From: Lentinula raphanica
Lineage: Eukaryota > Basidiomycota > Agaricomycetes > Agaricales > Omphalotaceae
NCBI GenBank assembly: GCA_027919835.1
Contig: JANVFP010000019.1
Location: 186,001-250,000 of the forward strand
Reading direction: 5' to 3'
DNA length: 64,000 bases
The notes under the pieces are model-generated. The model was given only the letters and a program-made list of their open reading frames with translations, was not told the DNA's origin and searched no databases. Below are positions 44,199 to 54,625 of this stretch, one piece after another. The stretch's first letter is position 1. Each line of letters opens with the position of its first letter. Both the position numbers and the translations under genes were made by a program.

Positions 44199-45383
44199 GG
44201 TAATAAGAAATTCCGTCAACTTGGGGGGTCCATTTATGCGAAGTTTGAGCTTTTCATCCCTTGATCATGAACTCGCACAAGTTGATCAATCTTACATAAT
44301 TGAGCGCAATTCTCACTGTCTTTCATTCTTTCGTCGTCAACAGGCGAGTCGGCGACCGACGGTGCGAGACCAGTGCAGCGTGCTGGACGACGCCTCAAGC
44401 TCAAGCTCAGGCTCAACTCTTCAGGCCTTTACACTCTCGCGACGCGACATATCCCACAAATATTGGGCCGAATCAGAATCTGGATCGTTGTCTCACTATC
44501 TCCCATCTGTAGGTATCCGAACGCAATCGTCGACTTTTGAAATTTGTTGCATCAAGTTTTCTGGTTCCGAAAGGGGTAACATAACGACTCATAAACGATC
44601 TGTGTCAGTCTCATGCTCTTCACGACGCGTGGCGACGCCTCACTACGGCGGCTACAGCCCCAAAACCTTGATGCAACGCTGATGCATGATGGACCATGGT
44701 GATCCGACGTTCCAATTCATGCATACACGGCGGCTCACTGAGCTGTTTTTCCGTCTGTAACATATAGGGTAACATACGATTCGCAAAACGTACGATTGAA
44801 TTCTACAAAGTGGAGTCTACGGAGTCCGTACTGAATTCATTCAACGATGTTGTATGTGGATGAACCTGAGGAGGAGCTCAGGAGGCGATACGATACAGGG
44901 CCCAGGAGGGCCCAGGCTGATACGAGTTTCAAACTGTTTCAAGGGTGAAAAGAGGTCTGAGGCGAAAGCACAGCTCGTAGAAAACAAGAACGTTTCCAAA
45001 GATTTCTGATCGTCGGGAGTCGGGATACATCGGGTCGAGCTCTAGTGACGTAGCAAGAGGAGGCAAGAGGTCGGTTTCATGGTGAGGAAGCTTGCAACTC
45101 AGTCGAAGGTGTATTTTCTCTCAGGTTACTGAGAACAGAAGGACACGATGTACAATGTACATATGTACTACTCGACTTGCGAGTCGTACGTCTTTGAGTT
45201 ATGCTCAAACTTCCGGTGAGTGCGTTGGCCACATTCATGTCTATAATATATATCCATCTCCCATGTAGTCCAGTTACAAACGAGACGATAGAAAACTACA
45301 TCCATGTCCGACCTCATCGACCGATTTTTCTCTTCGCCTCTTCGCCTGCTTTCTCTGCCCTCCTTGACTTCACTCGATCCGCT
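44199..45383. other. Displaced upstream region and segmental duplicate
   Basis: 44199-44560 is the former upstream flank of the 33322 gene. It matches 46741-47080 (shared GATCAATCTTACATAATTGA, CACTCTCGCGACGCGACATA and TCCCACAAATATT). 45110-45310 matches about 48000-48200 (shared CAACTCAGTCGAAGGTGTAT, CATTCATGTCTATA). Open frames here (for example 44167-44682) are not conserved as protein and are not called. Confidence 0.7.
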
Positions 45384-45535
45384 TCACTCTTGAGTCTTCA
45401 CCTGCAACCGGTTCGCCTCCAGAACCACCGTTCCACCTTCAGAACCACCGCTCCGTCTCCAGAACCACCGCTCCACCTCCAGAACCACCGTTCTACCATC
45501 TGCTCCGGTTATCTTACCATGATAACAAGGGCTTG
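45384..45535 (-). pseudogene. Remnant of a secreted-family gene (48213-type)
   Basis: Only the 3' part of a paralogue of the 48213 gene remains. Translation 'ITGADGRTVVLEVERW' parallels 'ITYVGVDDTGKEEEVVVLEV' of the intact gene. It is followed by a degenerate repeated GGTGGTTCTGGAG run that shifts the frame. No signal peptide or core domain upstream; it joins directly to the 3' flank of the 45717 gene. Product of the local segmental duplication. Confidence 0.65.
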
Positions 45536-45716
45536 GCAGCGACAGGTAGCGATAGCAAGTACTACCGAAAGTATACGTGAACCATAACTTTCGACATCCT
45601 AAAGCGTGGGGGACCTGGGATTCGGCGTGATTCTGTGGGACGAGATGCATAAGCCAAAAGATCTGTTAGGTATCGGCAGATCACTTACCGGAATGACGGA
45701 GACATGAACTGAGAAC

Positions 45717-46658
45717 TCAGTAATGGGCGTATGTTGGTGGTAGGTGCTGGGAGTATGGTGGTGGTGGGTACTGTTGGTATGGTGGTGGTGGGTGCTGGGG
45801 GTATGGTGGTGTGTACTGTTGGTATGATGGTGGTGCGTAGTGGGTGATTGGTGGTGCGTAGTGGGTGATTGGTGGTGCGTAGTGGGTGATTGGTGGTGCG
45901 TAGTGGGTGAAGTGATGGGGTTGTGGTATTTGCGCCGCCAGGAAAGGGTAGAAGCTATTGTATATGCGTGGATCGAGCCAATATGCAAGATCAGCATGGT
46001 GTGGAGATACAAACCCTGGCTCTTGTCCTTCGAAGCGTTTTAAGAGCCTATCATACTCATCCTGTGAAAAGTGAGTCGTGAACGTGCCAGTGGTCGATGG
46101 CTGCTTCTGCTGTTTCGGCACCTTCTGTGGCGGCACCTCTACACTGCCACGAAATTCTTCTCCGTCAGGATATATTATCTTGAGTTTCCATCGTATTCCT
46201 GGCTTTTTCTGAGACTCTTCCACAACAAACTCACATCCTTTTTTGCAACCAGCCAGGCCTACTACCACGCCTGAGAAGCTGTCGATGTTCCTGGGGTATC
46301 CAGCAGCGTCGATTTTTAGAGGGAGTTGAACACCAGGAAGGCGGGAGAACAAGACGCCTGTTATTTGATCGGTCCGGTGTGCGTGTAAGGAGTCGTCCAC
46401 GCCAGGTCCGAAAATTGGATCCCGGTATATGAGCAAGATTGTTCTCTTTCCCCGCGAGACAAGATGCTGGGTCTCTGCAACTGGGGAAGATGGAGACATT
46501 GAAGGGGAAGAAGAAGAAGGATCGTCCAAGTCCACCTAGAAGACCACATACTACCTGTCAGCGTACTGCGAGCGACATAAAGTGGATTCACTCACCGGGG
46601 TAGGTGCTGCACGTACGACAGCAAGCCCAATGACGAGGTATAAGATAGGGAAGCGCAT
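45717..46658 (-). CDS. Secreted family protein with Pro/Tyr/Gln/His repeat tail
   Basis: Exon 1 46658-46596 (signal peptide MRFPILYLVIGLAVVRA, then APTP), exon 2 46535-45717, phase 0, 293 aa. Shares the SPVAETQHLVSR hallmark and the core G-x-VVGLAGCKKGCEF with two Cys. The ~90-residue C-terminal tail is a tandem repeat of PPITHYA units followed by PPYQQY-type units (Tyr/Pro/Gln-rich), a composition seen in wall-associated or cross-linkable secreted proteins. The exon-1 sequence, upstream motif and flank are those of the 32527 gene, so the two are recent duplicates; here the upstream region is uninterrupted. Confidence 0.75.
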
Positions 46659-46706
46659 AAAAGACGGGAAAAGTCGCAGCATTTCAGTAGCAAAAAAAAA
46701 AGTTTT

Positions 46707-46721
46707 CTTTGACCAGCAAAG
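46707..46721. promoter_or_regulatory. Conserved upstream motif CTTTGACCAGCAAAG (copy 2)
   Basis: Identical 15 bp, 49 bp upstream of the 46658 start, followed by the uninterrupted equivalent of the KDZ-2 target region (TTCTAACTTGGGGGATGATAAG). Confidence 0.5.
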
Positions 46722-46740
46722 TTTCTAACTTGGGGGATGA

Positions 46741-47572
46741 TAAGAAAGTGCGTCAACTTGGGGGACCGTTATTTTATGTGAGCTTTCCATCCCTTGAACT
46801 CGCATCAGCTCGCATCACAAGTCGATCAATCTTACATAATTGAGCGCAATTCTCATCTTTCTCATCGTCAACAGGCAACCGACGGCGCGAGAGCAGTGCT
46901 TTGAAGGACGGTCGGACGTCTCAAGCTTACTATCAGGCTCGAATCCTCAGGCCTTTACAGGCCTTTACACTCTCGCGACGCGACATATCCCACAAATATT
47001 CCGAATCTGGACTGCTGTCTCATTATCTTTCATCTGAAGTTTGAACGCAATCGTCGACTTTCGTTGCATCAAGTTATCTGGTTCCGAAAGGGGTATGTAA
47101 AACGCCCTCATGCCTCCTCATGCTCATCGGAGTCATCTCTATAAGTCTCTATACCGACCCTTATCGACTCCAATACCTTGATGCAACGCTGATCCGAACG
47201 AAGCGATACGAGCTGATACGAGCTGATACGAGGCGATACGATATACACTGCAGCAGACTGCAGCCTGATACAGGCTGATACGGGTTTCAAAATACGACAC
47301 ATTCGACGACGACCCTCACCAGCCCCTACCAGCCCCTACCAGCCCTCACCTGAAGTATATGCAGAATCCAGATGCAGTTACCAGTTACAGCCAGTTACCC
47401 TCCCATACGCGCCTGTTACGCCTGCCCTGTTTCATATTCCAATTGTTGCGAGGATCACGGTGAAAAGAGACGAAAGCACAGCTTGCAAGAACGCCACCAA
47501 CAATTTCTGATCGTCGGGAGTCGGGACACATGGGGTCTGTGATTCGTGATTCTGTGCAAGAGGCTGGTGAGT
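46741..47572. other. Intergenic, segmental duplicate of 44199-44560
   Basis: No gene. The first ~340 bp match the displaced KDZ-2 flank at 44199. The rest has short GATACGAG and CAGCCCCTACC direct repeats (about 47210-47350). Confidence 0.6.
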
Positions 47573-47986
47573 GGATGACTTCCCGTAAGCATTTTGCGTT
47601 TATTAACGTCGCATTAATCGTTACGTGAACCTTAAGCGATGTCTGCCGGAGAGCGGCATTGTGTCACATCAAGAAATTTGAAATTCTGGAGCTTTTCTAA
47701 ATGCTCAAATCTACAAGAGGGTCGGGACCCTCTTGTAGATTGGAATGCGCTGTATTTTTCCCTAAGCGAGTCGGCTAATGTCGGGTATCCACTCAAAAAT
47801 GATCGCACGTCGTGTTTGAAGAGGAGGGATCAGAATCCCCATCAATAATTTTCCCTCATGCAGCGTCCTTCTCAGAACCTTACGGGAAAACACTCTGTAT
47901 TAATTTTGTATTTTTGCTATTACAAATTCGTGACAGATATTTAGAAAATATGACGCTTTATTAAAAATCGTTACGGGAAGTCATCC
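47573..47986. mobile_element. 414-bp MITE-like element
   Basis: Ends are GGATGACTTCCCGTAA and its inverted copy TTACGGGAAGTCATCC, flanked by AGT on both sides (47570-47572 and 47987-47989), a possible 3-bp target duplication. It contains a perfect 16-bp-arm hairpin with 2-nt loop at 47708-47741 (AATCTACAAGAGGGTC). No coding frame. Confidence 0.7.
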
Positions 47987-48212
47987 AGTAAGCTTATACA
48001 ACTCAGTCGAAGGTGTATTTGCTCAGACCCAGACCGGAGAATTGGAAGGATATCACAATTTACAATGGCAGGACTCGACTTACGAGTCGTATGACTTCAA
48101 GGTTATGCTTCAAACTCGCAGTGTTGGCTACATTCATGTCTATATCCATCTCCCAACATCTATGTAGTTCGATTACAAACAAGAAAGTAGAAGATGCATC
48201 CACGTTCAACGT

Positions 48213-48940
48213 TCAACGATGATGATGGTGATGATGGTGATGTTTATGGGATGCCACTGAGTCCTGAGTTCCTCGACCTTCTGCCTTCCTTGCCTCCACT
48301 CGAACCGCTTCACTCTCTACCTTCAATCTCTTCACCTCCAGAACCACCACCTCCTCCTCCTTACCAGTATCATCTACTCCTACATAAGTTATCTCACCAT
48401 CATAGAACGGGCTGTCAAAGCCTTCCTCGCGCTGTGCCTCGATTTTGCAGCCACCCTTGGGACATATCTTCGAGCCTGTAAGGACGGCTTCGATTTTCCC
48501 GTTGAATGTCCAGTCACCAGGGTATCCTGTGCAATGAAGGGTATCCCGACCCGAATCGGAAAAGCCAAGTTTCTCCCAGGCCATTTCGGCTATGGCGCTA
48601 CAGATTTTACATGCGCGAACTCTTTCTTCCTCCCAGTTCAATGGCTTCTCAGTAGAAGATCCGAGGTCGATCACAGCCTCCGAGTGCGGATGTGAGTGCG
48701 CGTGCGAGTGTCCTGCGTGCGGGGCATGGTGCTGAGGACCCGAAGGCGGAGGAGCCGAATCGGCCAACTCGTCAGAGTGACCCATCTGTGTAAGACGTTA
48801 TCATAAGTCTACCGCATAACGGATTTTCGAATCAGATCATCACTCACTGGATAAGCACTAGTCAGAACAACCGAGCCAAAGAGGACGCTCAGGACGAGAC
48901 CGGTCCCGGTCCACACTTGTCGTCGAACAGAAAGCATCAT
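48213..48940 (-). CDS. Secreted family protein with His-rich ends
   Basis: Exon 1 48940-48848 encodes a signal peptide (basic MMLSVRRQ, hydrophobic LVLSVLFGSVVL, then TSAYP); exon 2 48785-48213, phase 0; 221 aa. N-terminal His-rich region (HHAPHAGHSHAHSHPHS) and a C-terminal run of eight His before the last Arg. The core carries the family features YPGDWTFNGKIEAVLTGSK, then C-x3-GCKIEAQ, plus an extra CKIC motif. His-rich ends suggest metal (Zn/Cu/Ni) binding. It has the same post-signal intron as its paralogues. Confidence 0.75.
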
Positions 48941-49995
48941 AGTTGAGTCGTGTATGATGGTGTGTATGCAAGCAACGCAGGAGATTTGAGAAGAGAGAGA
49001 AGTTTCCCTTTTTTTTGGTGATTCGAAGACGAATACGATTTTCGAAACAGAACCAGAGCGAAAAGCTTTTGAAAGTCGATTTCTTTGACCAGCAAAGATC
49101 ACAACTAGTGGCAAGAAAGACAAAGTGTAGGTGGTCGCGCAACAACAGAAGCAGGTCGAACAGAGCTGATAACGCCGTGCTTATGAGTATTTTTTTTTCC
49201 TCAGTAACGACGATCGGACGGTTCACGCCACTCATGGCCTCTCATAGCCGCCTTCTTTCTCCCGGGGATATAGACGCGAGGCCTGGAAACGCGAGGGCCA
49301 AGGCGCCGCGAGGCGGTGATGATGTATACAGTAAATCAATACTGTGTGATGCGTTTTGCGAGTTTGGTGAAGCCTGCAGCCTCCTGCAGCCCTTCAGCGA
49401 ACTTGGCTTCCCTATTGGCGTTCTCTTCAATCAACGATCGATGAAGACCCCTCAGGATGATATCTCATGCTGAAATCCTACCAGGTCCTACCTCAAGGTT
49501 CAGAGTCCAGACAACCTCAAGAGGTTTCAAGAGAGTCCAGAGTCCAGAGTCAAATTTGCTGACCCTGGTCCGCGTAGCGATCTACTATAGCGATTCTGCT
49601 CATGCGATCAACGCGCCCCGAAAAGAGGGAATTTCAGTCAACTGAGTCCACAAATCGAGCTCGATTGAGAGTCGTTCTGAGTGTTTTCCTGATTCCTGAA
49701 ACGCTTTGCGAAAAGCGATGAAGGACCTGTGAAGGACTGGGGCCGTAAGTAGCCTAATCCGTCTTACTTAGAAGTTCGCATATACTCAACTTGTTCTCAC
49801 TCAGAGCTCGATAAGATACTTTTTTGTGGATATTTTACGACAGAGGGCTGTCGCTCAGCTGTTCCTATTCGAAACCCCGTCCTTAAGATGATGCAGTGAA
49901 CTAGTATTCAATCTTTCGTTCGTTCTGGACATCCACTGAAATCTCCACACGAGATAGTGCAAACTAGGTTACGGTAGTACCACCCTTAACCACTT
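48941..49995. other. Intergenic with third copy of upstream motif
   Basis: CTTTGACCAGCAAAG at 49083-49097, 143 bp upstream of the 48940 start. No gene recognised in the rest; the frames at 49015-49473 look non-coding. Confidence 0.5.
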
Positions 49996-50548
49996 CTAAC
50001 ACACCGCGCTCGTCATGTAGAAGTTATATCCCGTGGTCGAATCAGCGGGCCATACCCACGTCTTAGGCCACTGCGTGGTGATGATGTCTGAGATCTCGTC
50101 AGAGGTCAGCCCGTCGACAATGAGGTTGGTGACAGCGGTGAAAGTGCCATCGCCATTGTCAGTAGCTGAGGGGCCTATGAGCTATATCAAAGCGTGTGGT
50201 CAGTTATCTCTTGTCGGGAATACTACGAACAGCAGAGAATACTAACCGAGATACGGGTGACTGTTGTTCCATCAGGATAAGTCGAGTCTGACATCCTTTC
50301 GAGGAAGCCTATACAAAGAGTTGATTGATCATTGCAATCAGCCTTCTCGTACTAGTTACTTGAAGTAAAGATCACTTACCGTAGAGAAGCTCGTTCTGAA
50401 CAGCGCCGGCGGTAGGGGATGTACCATCCTCAGGCGTTACGACGATAGAGCACTCTGGACCGGTGTCGCGCCTGGAGAGAGGGGAGGCGAGGACAGCAGT
50501 ACTAAAGGCGCTTAGAGCGAGAGCGACGGAAGCAGGGGTGAACTTCAT
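49996..50548 (-). CDS. Small secreted protein, 138 aa
   Basis: Found by splicing: exons 50548-50380, 50308-50247 and 50181-49996 give exactly 139 codons. N-terminal signal peptide (MKFTPASVALALSAFSTAVLA) followed by a likely KEX2-like site (SRR). The mature protein has two Cys (GPEC near the start and the final Cys before the stop), which could form one disulfide, and a Thr/Asp-rich middle. Not obviously related to the neighbouring PGDW family. A typical candidate small secreted protein. Upstream (50549-51765) nothing else was recognised. Confidence 0.7.
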
Positions 50549-51765
50549 CGTTGTCTAATTCTAGAGGGTAGTAGTAAAGAGGCCACAAAGAAGTTGGAAA
50601 TCCTGGTGATTCTGTTCGACTCTGTTCGAATGAACCCGCATTTTAAAGGCCTTGCCAGAACGGATATTAAAAAATGAAAAAGAAAGAAAACCATATCCTG
50701 GATTCTGGAATCTCAGATGGACATTGGAGTGACCTCATTGAACATCATGGGACGTCTGCGACTCTGTGCAGTCCAACTTCCCCCCGACTGGCCCCTACTG
50801 CCACCCGACGCGCGATAATGCAGAATGTCCCTAGAATGTTGTAGCTTCCGTCGCTTTGAGGGCGAGTGCCTGTTTTGATTGTGACGTAGTGGTATAGAAA
50901 ATGTGCCCCCGTCGTCTGCAGGTCGTCCAAGGCTGTCCAAGGTGATCTTTCGTATCCGCCAAGTCGTCCAAAATCGTTCCTTGTTGTCATGTTTTGAATG
51001 AAGAACAATGCAAGATCAAGCCATGCGCCTGAATTCCACCCTATGCCACCTTTTGTTATTTGAATTTGCACATTGCGTCTCCATATGTCTCGAATAACTA
51101 GCATCAACTTCGGAAATTTGGACTGACGATTTGAAGAGCCATCTTCTGATGTGTGCAGAACTTATGCAGAGCTCAAGTCGAGAGAGAGGCGGCCAGGCTT
51201 TGTCGAGAAATATTTCCTCTGAAGATTGACCGTCGTTAAAGGTTGTCAGTGAGTTCCTCGTAGATTCATATAAGCCCGAGGTTGAAGCTGGTGGTGATAG
51301 TATCCTGTGGTACCCAGATATCTATAGCAACAGGCTGGGGTAATTCTGGATAAGCTTGGCATAGCAGTGGTAATGTCTCCTTGTGTGCCAGCATAATCAG
51401 ACATACTCTCGCAAAAGTATAACCAGAAATGACTGAATGAAACTGCGACCATAGAGGCGTAAGGACGCGTAAGGATGTTAACGGGTGCACATATCCGACC
51501 AAACAACGTTCTCAAGAGCGTTCAGTGTCGTACGGCTGCAGTCAAACTTGAGGTTAGCCAGCGTCATTGTCCTTTTAGTCGATGTACAGCGGAACCCAAG
51601 GGAGCGTGGCATTGAGATTGTGATTTTTCGCCGTCATAGAATAGTCACATCATCATGTTGTATCGTGCTGCATTGAACTAAATGTCGACGTGAGTGAAAG
51701 GTTCCAATAGTAAAGGTGAAGAAAAATTCAGATTCCGAAACATCTACTACGGTATGTTTCAACTG
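50549..51765. other. Intergenic, no gene seen
   Basis: Promoter side of the 50548 gene and 3' flank of the GH18 gene. The frames at 50713-51107 and 51246-51515 lack splice support, signal peptides or recognisable motifs. Confidence 0.5.
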
Positions 51766-53698
51766 CTATGTCCTGTCAGACGTTCCTCTTCGGCGAACCA
51801 TTCGACGAGGAACACTCTCAACATGCCTTCTTTGTGGTACCGGTGTTGCAACGGTAGCAGGTGGAGTAGTGCTAGGTGTCCACATTCCATTATTGAACGT
51901 AGCAGTACTACCAGAAGCGCTGGAAGTCCATTGTCCGTTGTTGAATGCTGTCGGCGAAGCAGCAGCAGTATCAGTTGTTTGAGAACCAGGTGATGAACTG
52001 TCGACAGAAGAGCCATCCGAGCTTGCATCCGTGGGAGTAGCTGTCGAAGGAGAATCATTGTCTGTTGGCGATGCGCCATCAGTGGCAGTGGCGGTACTAC
52101 CACCAGATGGAATATCCGATGTAGCGGTTGAGTTACTAGATGAATCACTGGAAGTAGAGGAAGAAGAATCATCCGTGGTATTGCCAGATGACCCAGAGCC
52201 TGAAGACCCATCGATTGGATATGCAGACCCGCGAACAGCAGTAATCCATGCAGAGTTTGCATCAGGATACTCCCAACTCATCACACCGGCATCTAAGTAT
52301 AAGCTGTGAGCTTCGAAGACACAAGTGCAAAATTTGAACTTACTCCATCCCTTGCCTTTGGCTTGACTGACGCAGCCAGCGAGTGTACTGGTCGACATTT
52401 GTCCATTAGATGCATCACCAGTACCAGTCGACCCGGGCTTCCCGATGACGATCTTGTTAAGTTCAAAACCGTTTGCCTGTATCTCGAAGACAGACGACTT
52501 GGGATTGTTGCTGCTAGATGCGGTGAGGAGACCCTCGCAAGTTGTGTATTCTGATACACCCTCTATATTGCTGTTAATCGCAAAGAACGATGAATCAATC
52601 GAATTGAAGGACATACGGTTATAGAATTGTGTGTTATACTAATTGAGGAAACGGTCAGGTTCAGGTGCTGCGTGCATATGATTAAGAGGATTGACTCACC
52701 CAGTCTATTGAGCTTCCAACTTTCGAGTTCACGGTCACATATGCGCCCGAAGTCCATTGAGTACCAGAACCCATCCAAGGTGCCATGGCTATTAAGCAAA
52801 AGCAAAAATATGAATCATAGTGAATTACGGGGAAGGGGAGGACTTACGAGCATGTGTAAGGATATATTGACCTTGTGGCAATTCCGTTCGGAGTGCATTG
52901 GTAAAGTCAATGATCCATTGCTCAGCCTTTCCATCAGCTTTATTCATAGCAGTGGTGTCTTCGTAATCTACATCTACGGAATAATGTGCATGAGATCGTA
53001 TTCGAATGAAGACACGAGTAAGCAAAATCCGTATTCCGGACTTACCAATTCCGTCTACGCCGTACTGTTTGACCCATGCAGCCATTGTAGACGCAAGCTG
53101 TTTGGGATCTTTGCCACTTGTTGTAGGCGTTTCGGTAGAACCAAAAGCTGAAACGAGTAGTTTGATACCAGCACTCTGATATTGCTGTTTAATGGTTGAT
53201 CGCTGCGAGGACGACAGTGTCTGCCATGCCATGGCCATATCTGCGGCTCCCGAGCTGAGGAGGAATGACATGATGCTACAAAAATCAGCATTAGTCTGAC
53301 GCCGGCACAACAAACATATATGTAGGGTAGGGTGAAAACCTACACTACGTTGAAGCCCTGAGAACCAATAAAAATCTCAGCATTGGAAGAACCCTGCGTG
53401 GAACAAACGTACGAACCTTGATCTGGTCAACCGCAGGCGCGGGATCGGGACCTTTGTCGGTGTAAACAGCAAACCAAGGCCCACTACCAGCTCCACTCCC
53501 AGAACCGCTATTTGGGCCAGTGGAACTCGTGGTAGAGTTGCTCACGCCAGTAGAGGTTGCATCGGAGGAAGTCGAATCAGTGGAACCCGCATGGCCACCT
53601 TTCCCCCTCCTCATTATCGGGATAGGTGCTGCTAGGACACTGTTTGCACACAGAAGACCGAAGACAACTAGTGAAATAATATTGTTTGCAGTACGCAT
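51766..53698 (-). CDS. Secreted GH18 chitinase-like glycosidase
   Basis: Start ATG at 53698; signal peptide MRTANNIISLVVFGLLCANSVLA. Exon 1 (53698-53417) includes a Ser/Thr/Gly-rich linker and 'WFAVYTDKGPDPAP'. Then come a micro-exon with GFN (about 53357), and exons from about 53310 down. The GH18 signature DxxDxDxE is formed across an intron (YGVDGI, then DVDYED), with Glu as acid/base. Further family blocks: QYILTHA, a small exon encoding YNTQFYNQ, and KGWNAGVMSWEYPD. The C-terminal ~150 residues are Ser/Thr-rich with a duplicated FNNG-x-W motif. Likely cleaves chitin or related GlcNAc polymers outside the cell or in the wall. The micro-exon junction near 53345 is unresolved. Confidence 0.85.
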
Positions 53699-54625
53699 GA
53701 TGTTCGGAGATGCAATGTCGAATAATGAAAGTGTCAAATCGCAAAGAGCCTGCCAGAAGTAGAGCAATAGATGGGCCAGCCAATTGTTGTGGAACCAGTC
53801 CACGGAGTGTCACAGAAAGACTGAGGAAAGACAGTTAACAGATGATCAACAACCTGTGAAGAAAAAAGAGCATCGTGAACAAACGCACTTTTAAACGATT
53901 CATGAAACTGAAATGGCGACCAACCACGGAAAGTAGGGTCCGAGTCCGATGTTACTCGGCCGGTCTCTTTCGGTGTTGCTTTCGTGGGCAGTACATTGTA
54001 TGAGCTTTCTGTATGTATCCGGTAATCATGTTGTGTTATAGGTCGAAATCAAGACACTTCAGGATACCAAAAACATGTACCAACTTTTAGCGCGGCGCTT
54101 CATCCAGTGCGTCATCCACGCAACGCCACAATGAACGGGAACGAAGGTATTTGATTTCACGGGAAAGCAGATAGATACCTATGTTTCATAAAGGCACGTA
54201 TCGCAGCCACACAGCCTGGGTACTGGGACTACGATGGTAGCGGAGCTACTCATATCGTTGTACCGACAGAGATCGTTTGTTGGCAGTATTATGTAGTACA
54301 CTGCCAGTGATTTGTCGCAAGTCTGATTGTCGCTAAAGGGCATGTACTAGCACATACAAAGTCCACCTTGGAGGAATTTGGAAGATCACAGCAAAAATGC
54401 GAGAGTTGAGAAGAGAGACACGAGCAGGAAGTAAATTTCACAACCATGGACTTCGAATGTAACGAAGTTACAATATCATTATTGACCTATGTATACTCCA
54501 TTAGTTCTGTACAGGAAAAAATGATCCATCTTAGCTTGTTGAAGATGTAGAATCCAATGAGCCAGGCGTCGAGATAGGAGGAAGACGAAAGAACAAGAAA
54601 ATAACCGGGACGAAAAAAATCCTTT
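53699..54625. other. Intergenic between BIR1 and GH18
   Basis: No gene seen. Serves as 3' flank of bir1 and promoter of the GH18 gene. Confidence 0.5.

Noticed and set aside
44167..44682. A 171-codon open frame as a gene
   Set aside because: It starts inside the KDZ-2 TIR and crosses the target duplication; the duplicate region at 46741 does not keep the frame.
51246..51515. Small proteins on the minus strand
   Set aside because: Overlapping frames with no splice sites, signal peptide or recognisable motif; no neighbouring promoter signal.
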